From the NCBI RefSeq assembly GCF_001656035.1, contig NZ_CP010029.1, positions 3,284,732-3,345,148 of the forward strand: a DNA stretch of 60,417 nucleotides, given 5' to 3'. The stretch comes from Yersinia entomophaga. Lineage in GTDB: Bacteria > Pseudomonadota > Gammaproteobacteria > Enterobacterales > Enterobacteriaceae. The position numbers and the translations under genes are program-made. Positions 1-10,509 of the stretch are shown piece by piece. The notes beneath the pieces are model-generated. The model saw only the letters and a program-made list of their open reading frames with translations, did no database searches and was not told the origin of the DNA. Numbering within the stretch: the stretch's first letter is position 1; each line of letters starts with the position of its first letter.

Positions 1-1371
<1,371 letters not shown>

Positions 1372-1480
1372 ACAACACCGAAGGTGTTTTAGAGAGCGTT
1401 TTGATTTTCAGCATTGTTAACAGATTGGATTGACTGGCTGTGTGGTGTAAATCACGTGGCGGGTTGATTGAAACAGAATT

Positions 1481-1600
1481 TGCCTGGCGGCAATAGCGCG
1501 GTGGTCCCACCTGATCCCATGCCGAACTCAGAAGTGAAACGCCGTAGCGCCGATGGTAGTGTGGGGTCTCCCCATGCGAGAGTAGGACACTGCCAGGCAT
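1481..1600 (+). rRNA. rrf: 5S ribosomal RNA
   Basis: This is a 120-base 5S rRNA beginning tgcctggcgg and ending ctgccaggcat, so the two ends form the helix I pairing. The conserved internal ctgatcccatgccgaactcagaag block is present (quoted in part: cccatgccgaactcag). It follows the 23S gene by about 110 bases, as expected for an rrn operon, and no tRNA gene lies between or after them. A strong terminator follows at once. Confidence 0.97.
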
Positions 1601-1614
1601 CAAATAAACAAAAG

Positions 1615-1641
1615 AGGCTACCCTAACGGGTGGCCTTTTTT
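1615..1641 (+). terminator. rrn operon terminator 1
   Basis: A 9-bp stem (aggctaccc / gggtggcct, one G-U pair) with a 4-base loop is followed by a T run. It sits 15 bases after the 5S gene and has the form of the usual first rrn terminator. Confidence 0.9.
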
Positions 1642-1744
1642 GTTTGTCTCGTTTGGGTGGTGTGCGACTCGAGCATGCATGCGACAAACTGCGCCTGCGC
1701 TGGCCCCAGCGGGGTGAGTCTCATCCAGAAGATGAGACGAATAC

Positions 1745-1769
1745 AGTGGACACTGCCAGGCATCAAATC
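1745..1769 (+). repeat. Duplicated scrap of the 5S rRNA 3' end
   Basis: Bases 1745-1769 repeat the end of the 5S gene and its flank (1581-1605: agtaggacactgccaggcat then caaat) with one base missing. Only the last ~20 bases of 5S plus a few flanking bases are present, so this is not a second 5S gene. It is probably the relic of a deleted tandem 5S copy or of recombination between rrn ends. Confidence 0.75.
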
Positions 1770-1777
1770 AAGCCCAG

Positions 1778-1804
1778 ACCCCATGCCAAAAGCGTGGGGT
1801 TTTT
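1778..1804 (+). terminator. rrn operon terminator 2
   Basis: A 9-bp stem (accccatgc / gcgtggggt, one wobble) with a caaaa loop is followed by tttt. It lies right after the duplicated 5S scrap, so it may have travelled with the lost 5S copy. Confidence 0.8.
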
Positions 1805-1860
1805 GCTATGGAAAAAAGACAGACGCGAGGCGGATAAAAGTCATTGCCGCCCTCGAACCG

Positions 1861-1888
1861 AGCCTCCTGCGATTGCGGGGGGCTTTTT
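1861..1888 (+). terminator. Third hairpin with T run after the rrn operon
   Basis: A 10-bp stem (agcctcctgc / gcggggggct, including three G-U pairs) with a gatt loop is followed by ttttt. It is the third terminator-like hairpin in 270 bases on the plus strand. The stem depends on wobble pairs, so it is the weakest of the three. Confidence 0.6.
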
Positions 1889-2172
1889 GCGTTTAAGGGC
1901 ATGGGAACCCCCGGGAATGCCGGGCGTTGAAGGCGTATATGGCGATTTTCATTCCATAAGGGGCGGCTTATCCGGTAAATTGCGCCGCCGTTGACGTTTT
2001 CAGGCAGTAAATTCGCAGCATTTTCAGGCAGATACAGTCACTCACCGGGCTTATATTAGGTGGGGAATCAACTACCGTCCCAGTAACATTGATTTTTCCA
2101 TCAACGCTGGCACCGAAGGATATTATTTAGAGAGATAGCACTGACCAGTAACGTTTTATTGAATATAGAAAT
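1889..2172. other. Gene-free spacer after the rrn operon
   Basis: No convincing coding region is seen between the rrn terminators and yfiM. Plus-strand frames running through 1630-1994 cross the 5S flank and all three terminators, and they resemble nothing I recognise. kgtP, which lies between yfiM and rrnG in E. coli, is absent. Confidence 0.6.
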
Positions 2173-2193
2173 ATCCTTTAATAGTTTAAGGAT
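2173..2193 (-). terminator. Hairpin downstream of yfiM
   Basis: A 9-bp A/T-rich stem (atcctttaa / tttaaggat) with a short loop lies 22 bases past the yfiM stop. Reading on the minus strand it is followed by atttct, which is a weak U tract. It is a plausible but modest terminator. Confidence 0.5.
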
Positions 2194-2214
2194 GAGCATT
2201 CCGTAACGTTGAGT

Positions 2215-2556
2215 TTAATTCGCTGCCTGATAAACACCGTATCCGGCCATGGCACCAGCTACATCCCAGACGAAGTCTTTCCAGCTCCACCCTGTACCGC
2301 CCTGACGGCTATCGTAGAACTCTTTCCCCGCACCTATACCTATAGAGAACAATAAACCAAAGCTGCGACTGCGGGCGTCTGACCAATTCTGGTGCTCGCC
2401 ATATGCCGTGCCTGCCGCGGCAAAAGCAGCGGAGGCGAAGAAGTGCTGAGCTTTGTCTTTCCCCGTCCAGCTATCGTTGGCCATGTGGGTGCAGGCAGTG
2501 CTCAGAAAGAATAGGGGGGCGATGACGGCCGAACGGAGATATGAACATCGCTCCAT
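2215..2556 (-). CDS. yfiM: YfiM family lipoprotein (DUF2279)
   Basis: This 113-residue protein has a short signal peptide ending in a lipobox (LSTAC, Cys22), so it should be a lipid-anchored envelope protein. After the Cys it matches E. coli YfiM closely (THMANDSW, GKDKAQHF, GWSWKDF, WDVAGA). The function of YfiM is not known. A good ribosome site (aaggaa) precedes the ATG at 2556. It lies next to pssA exactly as in E. coli, while the E. coli neighbour kgtP is missing. Confidence 0.92.
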   Translation of the reverse strand: MERCSYLRSAVIAPLFFLSTACTHMANDSWTGKDKAQHFFASAAFAAAGTAYGEHQNWSDARSRSFGLLFSIGIGAGKEFYDSRQGGTGWSWKDFVWDVAGAMAGYGVYQAAN

Positions 2557-2826
2557 GGAGTATTCCTTTTGTAGATGAAATAAAAACCTGTCTTTAGATA
2601 AAGTAGCATGTCAATTCCATTACCGAAACCGATCAGAAACTGAATGAAGGGCAATAAGTTAGCTACTTTAGCCGCCAGATATAATCAGCCGCCTTTTGGA
2701 GACCATATTTACGGGTAAACTCCGAGCCTTAAAAATCAGCGTCTCTTTAGTATGTAAGATTTAAATCCGATGAAGCCAAAATATGTTGATGGCAAAGTCG
2801 TTAGCCATAACTTTAATTTGGCCAAT

Positions 2827-2851
2827 AAAAAACCCGGCTATTAACCGGGTT
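2827..2851 (-). terminator. pssA terminator
   Basis: Read on the minus strand, a 7-bp GC-rich stem (aacccgg / ccgggtt) with a 7-base loop is followed by six Ts. It starts 20 bases after the pssA stop. The remaining spacer up to yfiM (2557-2826) shows no gene and should hold the yfiM promoter. Confidence 0.85.
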
Positions 2852-2870
2852 GCGATCTGACCATCGAAAT

Positions 2871-4226
2871 CTACAGGATGCGGCTGATTAGACGGTCGAT
2901 ACGAATTCGCCGTAAGCGACGAATCAGTTTCCTGACCTTCACCGGATATTGCTGAATATTTTCCAGCTCAAGGTAGTGGGAAACAACTTTGGTATGCGTA
3001 CGGATGCATTCTAGCTCTTTCGCCCGCTGTTCGTGCATTTCATGCTTGGGATCGTGGATCAAAATGGCGTTTTCCAGATCCAGGCGCCAGGCGCGCGGGT
3101 TTAGGTTATTACCCGTAATCAGCTGCCAGGTATCGTCTACCCACATGCCTTTCAGATGATAAGTGTTATCGCCGTCTTTCCATAGTCGAACCACAAGCTG
3201 GCCGTTATCCACAAAGCGCTGTAAGCGACTGAGGAAGCGGCGCAGATTTATTTCATACAGATAAGGTAAAGCTCCGATGATCTTGAAAGGCTGATCTTCC
3301 GGAATATAGAAATCGTTTGCCGTTTTGTCCCCGACAATAATCTCAACCTGTTTTCCTTCGCGCAGCAAATAAATGATATTGCGTACCAGCAGTGCAGGCA
3401 GGTTGAAATAAGGAGTGCAGATAGTGAGCTTTTCGTCGGCAGAACACATCAGATGATGTATTGCTTTATTTAAAGGACTTTTCTTTCCCAGGCCAACCAA
3501 CGGGGTCACGGCTAGTTCATCATTACTGCTTCGATCCGTAAATTCATAACCGACATCACGCAGGGATAAGCGGAATTGGCGGGTCTCGTTTTTTATTTCA
3601 GGGTTTTTTGGACGATCGCTACGATCTAAGCGCTGAACCGCACCGGCTCCCAGGATCTGTTGCTTGATGTATTCCGCCATTGCATTCGCCATAGCCGGAT
3701 TTTTAATTAACTGGTAGCGATCGTAACGGTATTTATCGTGCTGATGCAGATAAACATCATTAATACTGGCACCGCTGTAAATGACTCTGTCATCAATAAT
3801 AAAACCTTTCAGATGCAGAACACCCAAGGCTTCGCGAGTATTTACCGGTACGCCATACACTGGAACGGCAACGCCCGGATGCTTTGCCGCCATATCACAA
3901 TACCAATCGGCGTTGGTATTAACTGCAGCAGCACCAATACGCCCGCGTTGGGCACGATGCCAGTCAACTAATACGCAAATTTCCAGCTCAGGCCGCTGTT
4001 GTTTCGCCTGATAAAGTGCCTGCATGACGTCCCGACCAGCATCATCTTGTTCCAGATACAGTGCGACCAAATAAATACGTTGGGTTGCCTGAGCAATTAA
4101 TTCCAGCAGAGTTGCGCGGAAAACCTTCGGGCAGTAAAGCGTTTGGACATCATCAACTGACTGGGGGAGTTTGGGCAGTTGTGCAAGGTGTTGTTGATGT
4201 TTGCTACGTTTGAATTTTGACAACAT
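2871..4226 (-). CDS. pssA: CDP-diacylglycerol--serine O-phosphatidyltransferase (phosphatidylserine synthase)
   Basis: The enzyme condenses CDP-diacylglycerol with L-serine to phosphatidylserine, the precursor of phosphatidylethanolamine. It is a soluble or ribosome-associated phospholipase-D-type enzyme that acts at the inner membrane surface. Two HKD motifs are visible: HLKGFIIDD (His138, Lys140) and YHLKGMWVDD in the C-terminal half. The very basic C-terminus (RKLIRRLRRIRIDRLISRIL) matches E. coli. I chose the ATG at 4226 (MLSKFKRSK), giving 451 residues as in E. coli, over a GTG one codon earlier. It has its own terminator. Confidence 0.97.
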   Translation of the reverse strand: MLSKFKRSKHQQHLAQLPKLPQSVDDVQTLYCPKVFRATLLELIAQATQRIYLVALYLEQDDAGRDVMQALYQAKQQRPELEICVLVDWHRAQRGRIGAAAVNTNADWYCDMAAKHPGVAVPVYGVPVNTREALGVLHLKGFIIDDRVIYSGASINDVYLHQHDKYRYDRYQLIKNPAMANAMAEYIKQQILGAGAVQRLDRSDRPKNPEIKNETRQFRLSLRDVGYEFTDRSSNDELAVTPLVGLGKKSPLNKAIHHLMCSADEKLTICTPYFNLPALLVRNIIYLLREGKQVEIIVGDKTANDFYIPEDQPFKIIGALPYLYEINLRRFLSRLQRFVDNGQLVVRLWKDGDNTYHLKGMWVDDTWQLITGNNLNPRAWRLDLENAILIHDPKHEMHEQRAKELECIRTHTKVVSHYLELENIQQYPVKVRKLIRRLRRIRIDRLISRIL

Positions 4227-4379
4227 CACAGTGCGCTTCTTCTCTCGTTATTTGATGGCAAAACCGCCATAGCTTAAGAATACTAATCCATAGAATCTGG
4301 CGATAATACCACTAGTTACCCGTGTTGTGCGTAAGTTTTGCCTGCGGGTTAGCTAATCGACCAGCTCTGTGGCCTCGGT

Positions 4380-4510
4380 CACCCTTATGTTCGTCATCTT
4401 TCACGCTGGCTGCTTGCTTCCAATCCAATGACTTCGCGGGTTAAGCTTCGGCAAATTTGTGCCGTTGCCGTTTGGCCACGGCGTGAAATTTATCGGGCAT
4501 AAATGAGTCA
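4380..4510. repeat. Dispersed intergenic repeat-like segment (copy 1)
   Basis: The 286-base gap between patZ and pssA holds non-coding sequence that includes catctttcacgctggctgc (about 4397) and, further on, gaaatttatcgggcat (about 4485). Both blocks recur in the proW-proX gap (about 21657 and 21693), and a third partial match to the second block lies near 24830. The shared words in the same order suggest a short enterobacterial repeat. The boundaries are approximate. Confidence 0.45.
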
Positions 4511-4515
4511 ATAAA

Positions 4516-7158
4516 TCACAGTGTTAATTCGAGATTAACGATTCCGTCTTCCAACTGTACGTCAACGTTGAACCCCAACTTTTGTGCCAGTCCGATCATC
4601 CCGCGATTGTGCGGCATGGTAATGGCGGTTAAACGGGTTAAACCGTGGCCTCGGGTATAGTGAATCATTTTCTCCAATAGCCGACTGCCTAGCCCCAAAC
4701 CTTTCAGGTCGGATCGAACCAGTACTGCGAACTCGGCGTCAATATTGTCTGGATCGCTTAAGGCGCGAGTGACACCAATGATTTCGCTGTTTCCATGTTG
4801 CTGACGCACAGCGACAAAAGCCATTTCTCGATCGTAGTCGATTTGCGTCATATTCGCCAAATCATCGTGATTGAACTCGTTTATCTCACTAAAATAGCGG
4901 TAATAAAGATCTTCTTTTGTCACCTTATCAATGAAGTCTTTCAGCAAAGGCTCGTCTTCTGGCAGGATTGGGCGGAACAGGCAGGAGGAACCGTCTTTTA
5001 GGTGCACCAGTTCTTCCAGTTCTTGCGGATAGGGACGAATGGCCAGGCGAGTTTGCGGATCGCCGCTAATTGGCGCCAACTGCATAGAAACATCCAATAG
5101 CGTGAATTCACTGCCGGAGGCCAGCACCGGGTGAATATCCAGACGGGTTATCTCTGGGCAATCGAGTATCAGATTGGAAACCTGCACCAGCAGGTGGCTA
5201 AGGCCAGGAATATCCAAAGGTTGTAGCGCGCCCCGCCGGCGAATTTTTCCACCTTTTACCGCCTGTAAAATCAGATAGCGGGCCAGCGCCATATTCAGCG
5301 GCGGCAGAGCAACCGCCGCCTGTGTTTCCTGATGCCACTCCACGCCACCTTCTCCCAGCATAATCAGCGGGCCGAAAATGGCATCTTGCTCCACCACAAT
5401 CCGCAGTTCCTGTGCACCAGCGCGGTGAGCCATGCTTTGTACCAGCAGGCCATGAATACGTGCCTGGGGATAAGTGCGCTTAACCCGATCGAGAATATCA
5501 TCAGCGGCGCGCTGCACTTCTAGCGCGGTGCGCAGATAGAGCATTACCCCCTGAACCTCCGATTTGTGGGGAATATCCGGTGAGCGCAGTTTGATTGCTA
5601 CCGGATAGCCAATTTGTTCAGCGATATGTACCGCTTCCACGCTGTCACTGGCAATCCAGGTTGGCAGGATGCTAAGACCGTAGGCTTGCAGAATTGGCTG
5701 CACTTCATGGGTATCCAATTGCGTAGTGCCTTCCGCCAGCGCCTGACGAATTAACTGATGCACGTGAGTGGTATTGGCTGTTAGTCCTACCGGTAGAGCG
5801 GGTGTTTCCTTTAATTGTTTCTGGTTACGGCGGTATTCCACCATATGCATAAAAGCGGTAATAGCGCCCTCTGGAGTGCGATAAGTCGGTATTCCCGCTT
5901 CGGTAAACATTCGGCGGGCGTCCTGAGATGAATATTCGCCACACCAATTAGTTAGTAAGGTAATTCGTTTTCCGCGCGGGTGTTGCTGGATGGCCGAAAT
6001 CAGCAGTTCGGCCGTTTTATTACCGGGAGCCGCCGCGCTAGGGGAGTGAATTAATAGCAGCGCATCATAATCTGTACTGTCTAATAACGGCCTGACCGCC
6101 GCCAGGTAGCGTTCAGCGCTGGCATCGTCCCGTAGGTCTATTGGGTTGCGGATGGTGACAAAAGGCGGTAGTGCCTCGCTTAGCGCGCGATGAGTTTGTT
6201 CCGATAAGGTCGCCAGCTTGCCGTTACGGCTAATCAATTCGTCCAGTGCCATCGCCGCTGGCGCAGAGCCGTTGCTGACAATCAGTAGCTTTTCACCGCG
6301 TAGCGGGCGCATATGACTGAGCGTTTCGACCGCAGAGAATAATTCGTGCGTGTCTTGCACTCGCAATAAACCCGCTCGTTGGATTGCTGCGTCGTAGGCG
6401 GCGTCCAGCCCTTGCTGGCCATCGAGTAACTGCTGAGCGCGCTGAGTTCGACCACTTTTTACTACTAAAATGGGTTTATTACGCGAGGCGCTGCGAGAGG
6501 CGGATAAAAAGCGGCGGGCGTCGCTGATATGCTCGATATACAGCATGATGGCGCTGGTTTTGGCATCGCGAGACAGGAAATCGAGCAGATCATCCAAATC
6601 GATATCCAAACTGTCGCCCAGCGCAATAAAGTAGGAAAAACCGACTTCTCGCTGCTGCGCCCAGTCCAGCACCGTGTTGGCCACCGCCGCCGACTGGGAG
6701 ATGAATGCCAGCTTGCCTTTTTGAATCGGAACTGGAGAAAAACTGGCGTTCAGTCCTTGCCACGGAGCCAGTAGCCCAAGGCTATTTGGCCCAAGTAATC
6801 GCATGTTATAGCGATGGGCACAGGCTTTTAACTCGGCGAATTGATCTGGCGGCGCGGACAGAATAATAACGGTTTTACAGCCGCGGGTGCCTAAGGCATC
6901 CAAAAGTGACAGATTACGGCTGGCATTGGTGCAGAGAATGGCTAAATCCGGCGTTAGCGGCAGGGACGCGATATCCGGATAGGCCAATACGCCGCTGACC
7001 GCTTTATAGCTTGGCGTGACCGGTAAAATTGGCCCATTAAACCCGCCGTCCAGCAGATTACGCATCATCAGGAAGCCCGCCCGCTCCGGTTTTTCAGAGG
7101 CACCGATAACCGCAATCGACTTGGGGCGTAACAGTGCTTCTAATCCTCGTTGGCTCAT
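4516..7158 (-). CDS. patZ: Protein lysine acetyltransferase PatZ (Pka/YfiQ)
   Basis: PatZ acetylates lysines on metabolic enzymes, notably acetyl-CoA synthetase, with acetyl-CoA as donor. This 880-residue protein (E. coli 886) has the family architecture. An N-terminal CoA-binding domain (residues ~8-130, IAVIGASEKPERAG) is followed by an NDP-forming acyl-CoA synthetase-like domain with an ATP-grasp portion (~490-690). A C-terminal GNAT domain (~725-880) contains the acetyl-CoA loop region LKGLGLGSRLLEKM. It is 44 bases after tapT, so the two are probably co-transcribed. Confidence 0.95.
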   Translation of the reverse strand: MSQRGLEALLRPKSIAVIGASEKPERAGFLMMRNLLDGGFNGPILPVTPSYKAVSGVLAYPDIASLPLTPDLAILCTNASRNLSLLDALGTRGCKTVIILSAPPDQFAELKACAHRYNMRLLGPNSLGLLAPWQGLNASFSPVPIQKGKLAFISQSAAVANTVLDWAQQREVGFSYFIALGDSLDIDLDDLLDFLSRDAKTSAIMLYIEHISDARRFLSASRSASRNKPILVVKSGRTQRAQQLLDGQQGLDAAYDAAIQRAGLLRVQDTHELFSAVETLSHMRPLRGEKLLIVSNGSAPAAMALDELISRNGKLATLSEQTHRALSEALPPFVTIRNPIDLRDDASAERYLAAVRPLLDSTDYDALLLIHSPSAAAPGNKTAELLISAIQQHPRGKRITLLTNWCGEYSSQDARRMFTEAGIPTYRTPEGAITAFMHMVEYRRNQKQLKETPALPVGLTANTTHVHQLIRQALAEGTTQLDTHEVQPILQAYGLSILPTWIASDSVEAVHIAEQIGYPVAIKLRSPDIPHKSEVQGVMLYLRTALEVQRAADDILDRVKRTYPQARIHGLLVQSMAHRAGAQELRIVVEQDAIFGPLIMLGEGGVEWHQETQAAVALPPLNMALARYLILQAVKGGKIRRRGALQPLDIPGLSHLLVQVSNLILDCPEITRLDIHPVLASGSEFTLLDVSMQLAPISGDPQTRLAIRPYPQELEELVHLKDGSSCLFRPILPEDEPLLKDFIDKVTKEDLYYRYFSEINEFNHDDLANMTQIDYDREMAFVAVRQQHGNSEIIGVTRALSDPDNIDAEFAVLVRSDLKGLGLGSRLLEKMIHYTRGHGLTRLTAITMPHNRGMIGLAQKLGFNVDVQLEDGIVNLELTL

Positions 7159-7202
7159 GGCGTCTCCTGTTAGTTAACCTGCTAAAGGTTGCCAGAGAGA
7201 CT

Positions 7203-7937
7203 TTAGTCGTTTTTTGGCAGAATTGCTGTGACCCGTGGCACTGGATGGTGAGGTTTGCCTGCTAAGTATTGCTGCCTGAAATAGTTAAAGTGTGCGCTCA
7301 GTCCTTCCGCCGCTTGCAAATCGCCAGCCTGCTCCAGCAAAGCGGCAGCAACTTCAACGGTGCAATGCTGTTCCGGTCGCTGGGCTTCGCGTAGCTGATA
7401 GTTTGAAGTCATGTTGACGTTAAGAGAAAGCATCGGTAATCCCGCAAGATATGGGCTTTTGCGAAACATTTTCTTTGCTTCTGTCCAAGTGCCGTCGAGC
7501 AGAATAAACAGCGGTGGCTTGCCGCCTGCAGGGATCTTATTAAGAACCTGTCGATCCGGTTCGGCGTAGGCTTCGGGAAACACGACATAAGGCTGGCGGG
7601 AAGGATCGGCAATGGCTGCTAGTAGCGCCGGGTCTACTTCAGTTCTGGCCCACAGGAAGGCCTGTGTGTTCGGCAGAATATCGGCGATTAAACGGCCGGT
7701 ATTGCTGGGTTTAAGCGGCTCGGTGTCGAACATCACCAAACAAAAACGGCTGGTGGCCTGTAATGGTCTAATGGTGTCGCACAGACACAGACGCTCGGCC
7801 AGCAGGCAATTTTGACAGCGAATGGCGCGACAACCGCGGGCGCGGTAAGGGCGAGTCGAAGCGTCGAGGCGTTGTTTACGCAGGCGCAGAACGGCATTTT
7901 CAGTCATAACGGCGGCGGCAGATGGTGTATCAGTCAC
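7203..7937 (-). CDS. tapT: tRNA-uridine 3-amino-3-carboxypropyltransferase TapT (DTW domain)
   Basis: TapT (formerly YfiP) makes acp3U at position 47 of tRNAs, using S-adenosylmethionine as the aminocarboxypropyl donor. The 244-residue protein has the family's N-terminal cysteine cluster (CRAIRCQNCLLAERLCLC, about residues 36-53). The signature D-x-T-W motif occurs in FILLDGTWTEAKKMFRKSPYL, here shortened to LLDGTWTEAKKM. It lies between trxC and patZ as in E. coli, with a likely polycistronic link to patZ. Confidence 0.93.
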   Translation of the reverse strand: MTDTPSAAAVMTENAVLRLRKQRLDASTRPYRARGCRAIRCQNCLLAERLCLCDTIRPLQATSRFCLVMFDTEPLKPSNTGRLIADILPNTQAFLWARTEVDPALLAAIADPSRQPYVVFPEAYAEPDRQVLNKIPAGGKPPLFILLDGTWTEAKKMFRKSPYLAGLPMLSLNVNMTSNYQLREAQRPEQHCTVEVAAALLEQAGDLQAAEGLSAHFNYFRQQYLAGKPHHPVPRVTAILPKND

Positions 7938-7989
7938 GACTGACTCCTGAGAAAAAGCGCTATTCTAATCAACCCTTGGGGACAGGGAT

Positions 7990-8028
7990 AGAACAAACGC
8001 TCCGGCGGAGAAATTCTCGGCCGGAGCG
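7990..8028 (-). terminator. trxC terminator
   Basis: Reading on the minus strand, a 9-bp GC-rich stem (cgctccggc / gccggagcg) encloses a further gag/ctc pairing and is followed by tttgtt. It lies about 60 bases past the trxC stop and would separate trxC from tapT. Confidence 0.75.
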
Positions 8029-8087
8029 GGGGAGTTAACCGCGATGATTCACTCGAAATGGGTTAAACTAACGCTAGGGTAAACTGA

Positions 8088-8513
8088 TTACTGCGCCAAT
8101 TGCTCATCCAGCCAGCCTTCAAAAGGGGCTTTAGGCAGCGCGCCGCTGAGCATATCGACCATTTTGCCGTTTTTATACAGCATAATGGTGGGAATGCTGC
8201 GAATGCGAAAACGCGTACTGAGAGCAGGTTCCGCTTCGGTATTGACTTTGACGAAGCGAATCTTGCCTGCGCGCTCATTCGCCACATCTTCAAAGATTGG
8301 CGCAAAGCTGCGACACGGCCCACACCAAGGCGCCCAGAAGTCGATAACAACCGGCAGGTCGTCCTGTAGCAGTTTATCCAGCGTTTCTGCGGTGGCGTTG
8401 CTCACTTCGCCGTCAAACAGCGAATGACCACAGCGGCCGCATTTAGCGCCATCATCAATACGTTCTTCCGGCAGGCGGTTGGTCGCCATACATGCTGTGC
8501 ATACCGTATTCAT
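8088..8513 (-). CDS. trxC: Thioredoxin 2
   Basis: Thioredoxin 2 is a cytoplasmic protein-disulfide reductase with an extra zinc-binding N-terminal domain. Both parts are visible in the 141 residues: four cysteines in two CxxC pairs (Cys5, Cys8, Cys25, Cys28) and the thioredoxin active site WCGPC (Cys64, Cys67). The fold signature [14 protein letters not shown] and the cis-proline motif SIPTIMLY are also present. It is divergent from trmG. In E. coli trxC is OxyR-controlled; I did not identify an OxyR site in the 245-base divergent gap. Confidence 0.97.
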   Translation of the reverse strand: MNTVCTACMATNRLPEERIDDGAKCGRCGHSLFDGEVSNATAETLDKLLQDDLPVVIDFWAPWCGPCRSFAPIFEDVANERAGKIRFVKVNTEAEPALSTRFRIRSIPTIMLYKNGKMVDMLSGALPKAPFEGWLDEQLAQ

Positions 8514-8758
8514 AAATTAGCCTTAATTCTTGGGTAAAGAGAGCTGGAAACAACAGTATTAAGTGGTTTTAGCGTGGGAGAGCGCGACTCTGACCACGGT
8601 GTTGTTTCGTTTATGTTATCTATTATGATGACAAATGCTGTCATCGCCAAAAAGGTTTATTCGATGAATACGATAGTTGCCGGCTTTTAGCGCTCGCTTA
8701 TGGCTTACCGGGCGGACATCAGGTAATCTTCGCGCCCTGCGCGTTGGTGGAGAAGACA

Positions 8759-9874
8759 ATGAACGATTCATTTAGTGGCAAAAACGGCAAAGTTAAAGTG
8801 ATGTACGTCCGTAGTGACGAGAGCAGCAGCGACGACCGTAACAAAAACAAGCGTCCGGCAGGCAAAGGCCGTCCGGATAACGCACGTCAGGGCGGTTCGC
8901 ATCAGGGCAATCCACGTCAGGATGGCTCACGTCAGGACAATTCACGTCGTGGTGACTCTCGTCGTAGTGATTCAGGCCGTAATGAAAGCGATCGTCCTCG
9001 CCGTCCGGCCCGTTCCGAAGATCGCGGCCCGTACGACTCACCGTGGAAGACCGTTTCCCGTGCGCCGTCCGAAGAGCCAGAGTTTGACCACGGCGGCATC
9101 GGCGGTAAGAGCCATATCGATCCGGCACAGCTGCGTCGTCAGCGTGCGGAAGAAACCCGTGTGTATGGCGAAAATGCCTGTCAGGCGCTGTTTAACAGCC
9201 GTCCTGATGCCATTGTTCGCGCCTGGTTTGTGCAGTCCGTCACGCCGCGATTCCGCGAAGCGTTGAAATGGATGGCGGCAAACCGTAAGGCTTATCACGT
9301 GGTTGATGAAGAAGAACTGGCGAAGGCCTCCGGCACCGAGCATCACGGTGGCGTATGCTTCCTGATTAAGAAACGTCAGGGTCTGGACGCGGAAACTTAT
9401 CTGCAACAGGCTCCGCAACAAGATTGCGTATTGGCGCTGGAAGAAGTGGGTAACCCGCACAATCTGGGCGCAATTATGCGTACTTGTGCGCATTTCGGTA
9501 TTAACGGCGTATTGCTGCAAGATCCGGCAATGTTGGAATCCGGTGCGGCAGTACGTACCGCAGAAGGCGGCGCGGAACACATCAAAGCGATTAACGCCGA
9601 TGATTTCCTCTCCGTATTGGATACCTTCCGTAACGCGGGCTACACCATTGTGACCACTTCCAGCCATAAAGGGACGACTCTGGCGAAAGCCGAGCTGCCT
9701 GCCAAAATGGTATTGGTGTTAGGTCAGGAAAGTGATGGTCTGACGGACAGCGCGTGGCAGCAGGGCGATCTCAGCGTTTCTATCGGCGGGACTGGCCGGG
9801 TAGAAAGCCTGAATGTTTCCGTTGCGACCGGTATTTTACTGGCGGAATGGTGGCGTCAGAACAGCGGCGAATAA
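8759..9874 (+). CDS. trmG: SPOUT-class RNA 2'-O-methyltransferase TrmG (YfiF)
   Basis: This is a TrmH-type SpoU methyltransferase. The C-terminal catalytic domain shows the knot motifs [20 protein letters not shown] and SLNVSVATG, and a substrate-binding domain precedes it ([15 protein letters not shown]). I start at the ATG at 8759 ([11 protein letters not shown], 371 residues) because ggagaag sits six bases upstream and E. coli YfiF starts the same way; a TTG five codons earlier is possible. The N-terminal ~110 residues are a low-complexity Arg/Ser/Asp/Gly stretch longer than that of E. coli YfiF (345 residues). Confidence 0.92.
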   Translation: MNDSFSGKNGKVKVMYVRSDESSSDDRNKNKRPAGKGRPDNARQGGSHQGNPRQDGSRQDNSRRGDSRRSDSGRNESDRPRRPARSEDRGPYDSPWKTVSRAPSEEPEFDHGGIGGKSHIDPAQLRRQRAEETRVYGENACQALFNSRPDAIVRAWFVQSVTPRFREALKWMAANRKAYHVVDEEELAKASGTEHHGGVCFLIKKRQGLDAETYLQQAPQQDCVLALEEVGNPHNLGAIMRTCAHFGINGVLLQDPAMLESGAAVRTAEGGAEHIKAINADDFLSVLDTFRNAGYTIVTTSSHKGTTLAKAELPAKMVLVLGQESDGLTDSAWQQGDLSVSIGGTGRVESLNVSVATGILLAEWWRQNSGE

Positions 9875-9950
9875 GCCATTGAGCTTTGCGTAGCACGCAC
9901 AGCCAGTGATTTTGTCGCGTTGATTCAGCGGGTTTAACCCGGTAATCCAG

Positions 9951-9985
9951 TCAGGCTCAAACTATGTTTGGGCCTGATTTGTTTG
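9951..9985 (+). terminator. trmG terminator
   Basis: A 12-bp stem (tcaggctcaaac / gtttgggcctga, one wobble) with a 3-base loop is followed by tttgtttgt. It lies about 75 bases after the trmG stop. Confidence 0.85.
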
Positions 9986-10495
9986 TAACGTAATATGTTA
10001 AATATTTGATTTTTTCAGTATCAGTATCATCCTGTTTTCATTTATTTCCCCGTAAAATCCAACGGACTCTGTTTTTATTCACATGACTATTAATTGATAA
10101 ATAAGCGAGATGGTTAATTTGTTTTGTTGTTAATCCTATTACCTATATTAAAAGCACGATAAATATTTTGTGTGATAATTTAATGATTAATTTGCTAATA
10201 ATTAATTAATCCGCATTTAATTAAAATCAATAAAATAAATTAATTCGATAAAAACAGCTAAATTAGAAATAATAGCTATAATTATTTTTTATGATATAAA
10301 TCGCTGCTTATGTAATTAGATTGATTAATATATGTAATTTCATGCGAGAATTTAAATTAAATACTTTTAAAAACAAGGCGCTATTGTTTCTATAGTGTTG
10401 GCGCAATGATGTCGAAACTCGCTATCAGCGCACTCTATATCACCAAAATAATGTATTTCCCGATTTGAATCATCCCAATTTAATTTATTTGAATG
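9986..10495. other. AT-rich gene-free region upstream of the P450 gene
   Basis: This ~510-base stretch is conspicuously AT-rich (runs such as taattaattaatcc and aaaataaattaatt around 10190-10250) and has no credible ORF. It should contain the P450 promoter. Its composition contrasts with the trmG and emrB coding regions and would suit H-NS binding, which is an inference from composition only. Confidence 0.6.
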
Positions 10496-10509
10496 TGAGG
10501 AAGAGCTTC

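Noticed and set aside
1372..1480. tRNA gene between 23S and 5S or after 5S
   Set aside because: No cloverleaf or TPsiC motif (ggttcgaatcc type) was found near the rrn operon or elsewhere in the window.
1745..1769. A second 5S rRNA gene
   Set aside because: Only about 20 bases of the 3' end are present; the rest of the molecule is missing.
1630..1994. Two overlapping plus-strand frames after the 5S gene
   Set aside because: They cross three terminator hairpins and the duplicated 5S scrap, so coding is very unlikely.
8793..9128. Long frames antisense to the trmG tail
   Set aside because: They are by-products of the repetitive Arg/Ser/Asp codons in trmG and have no start context.
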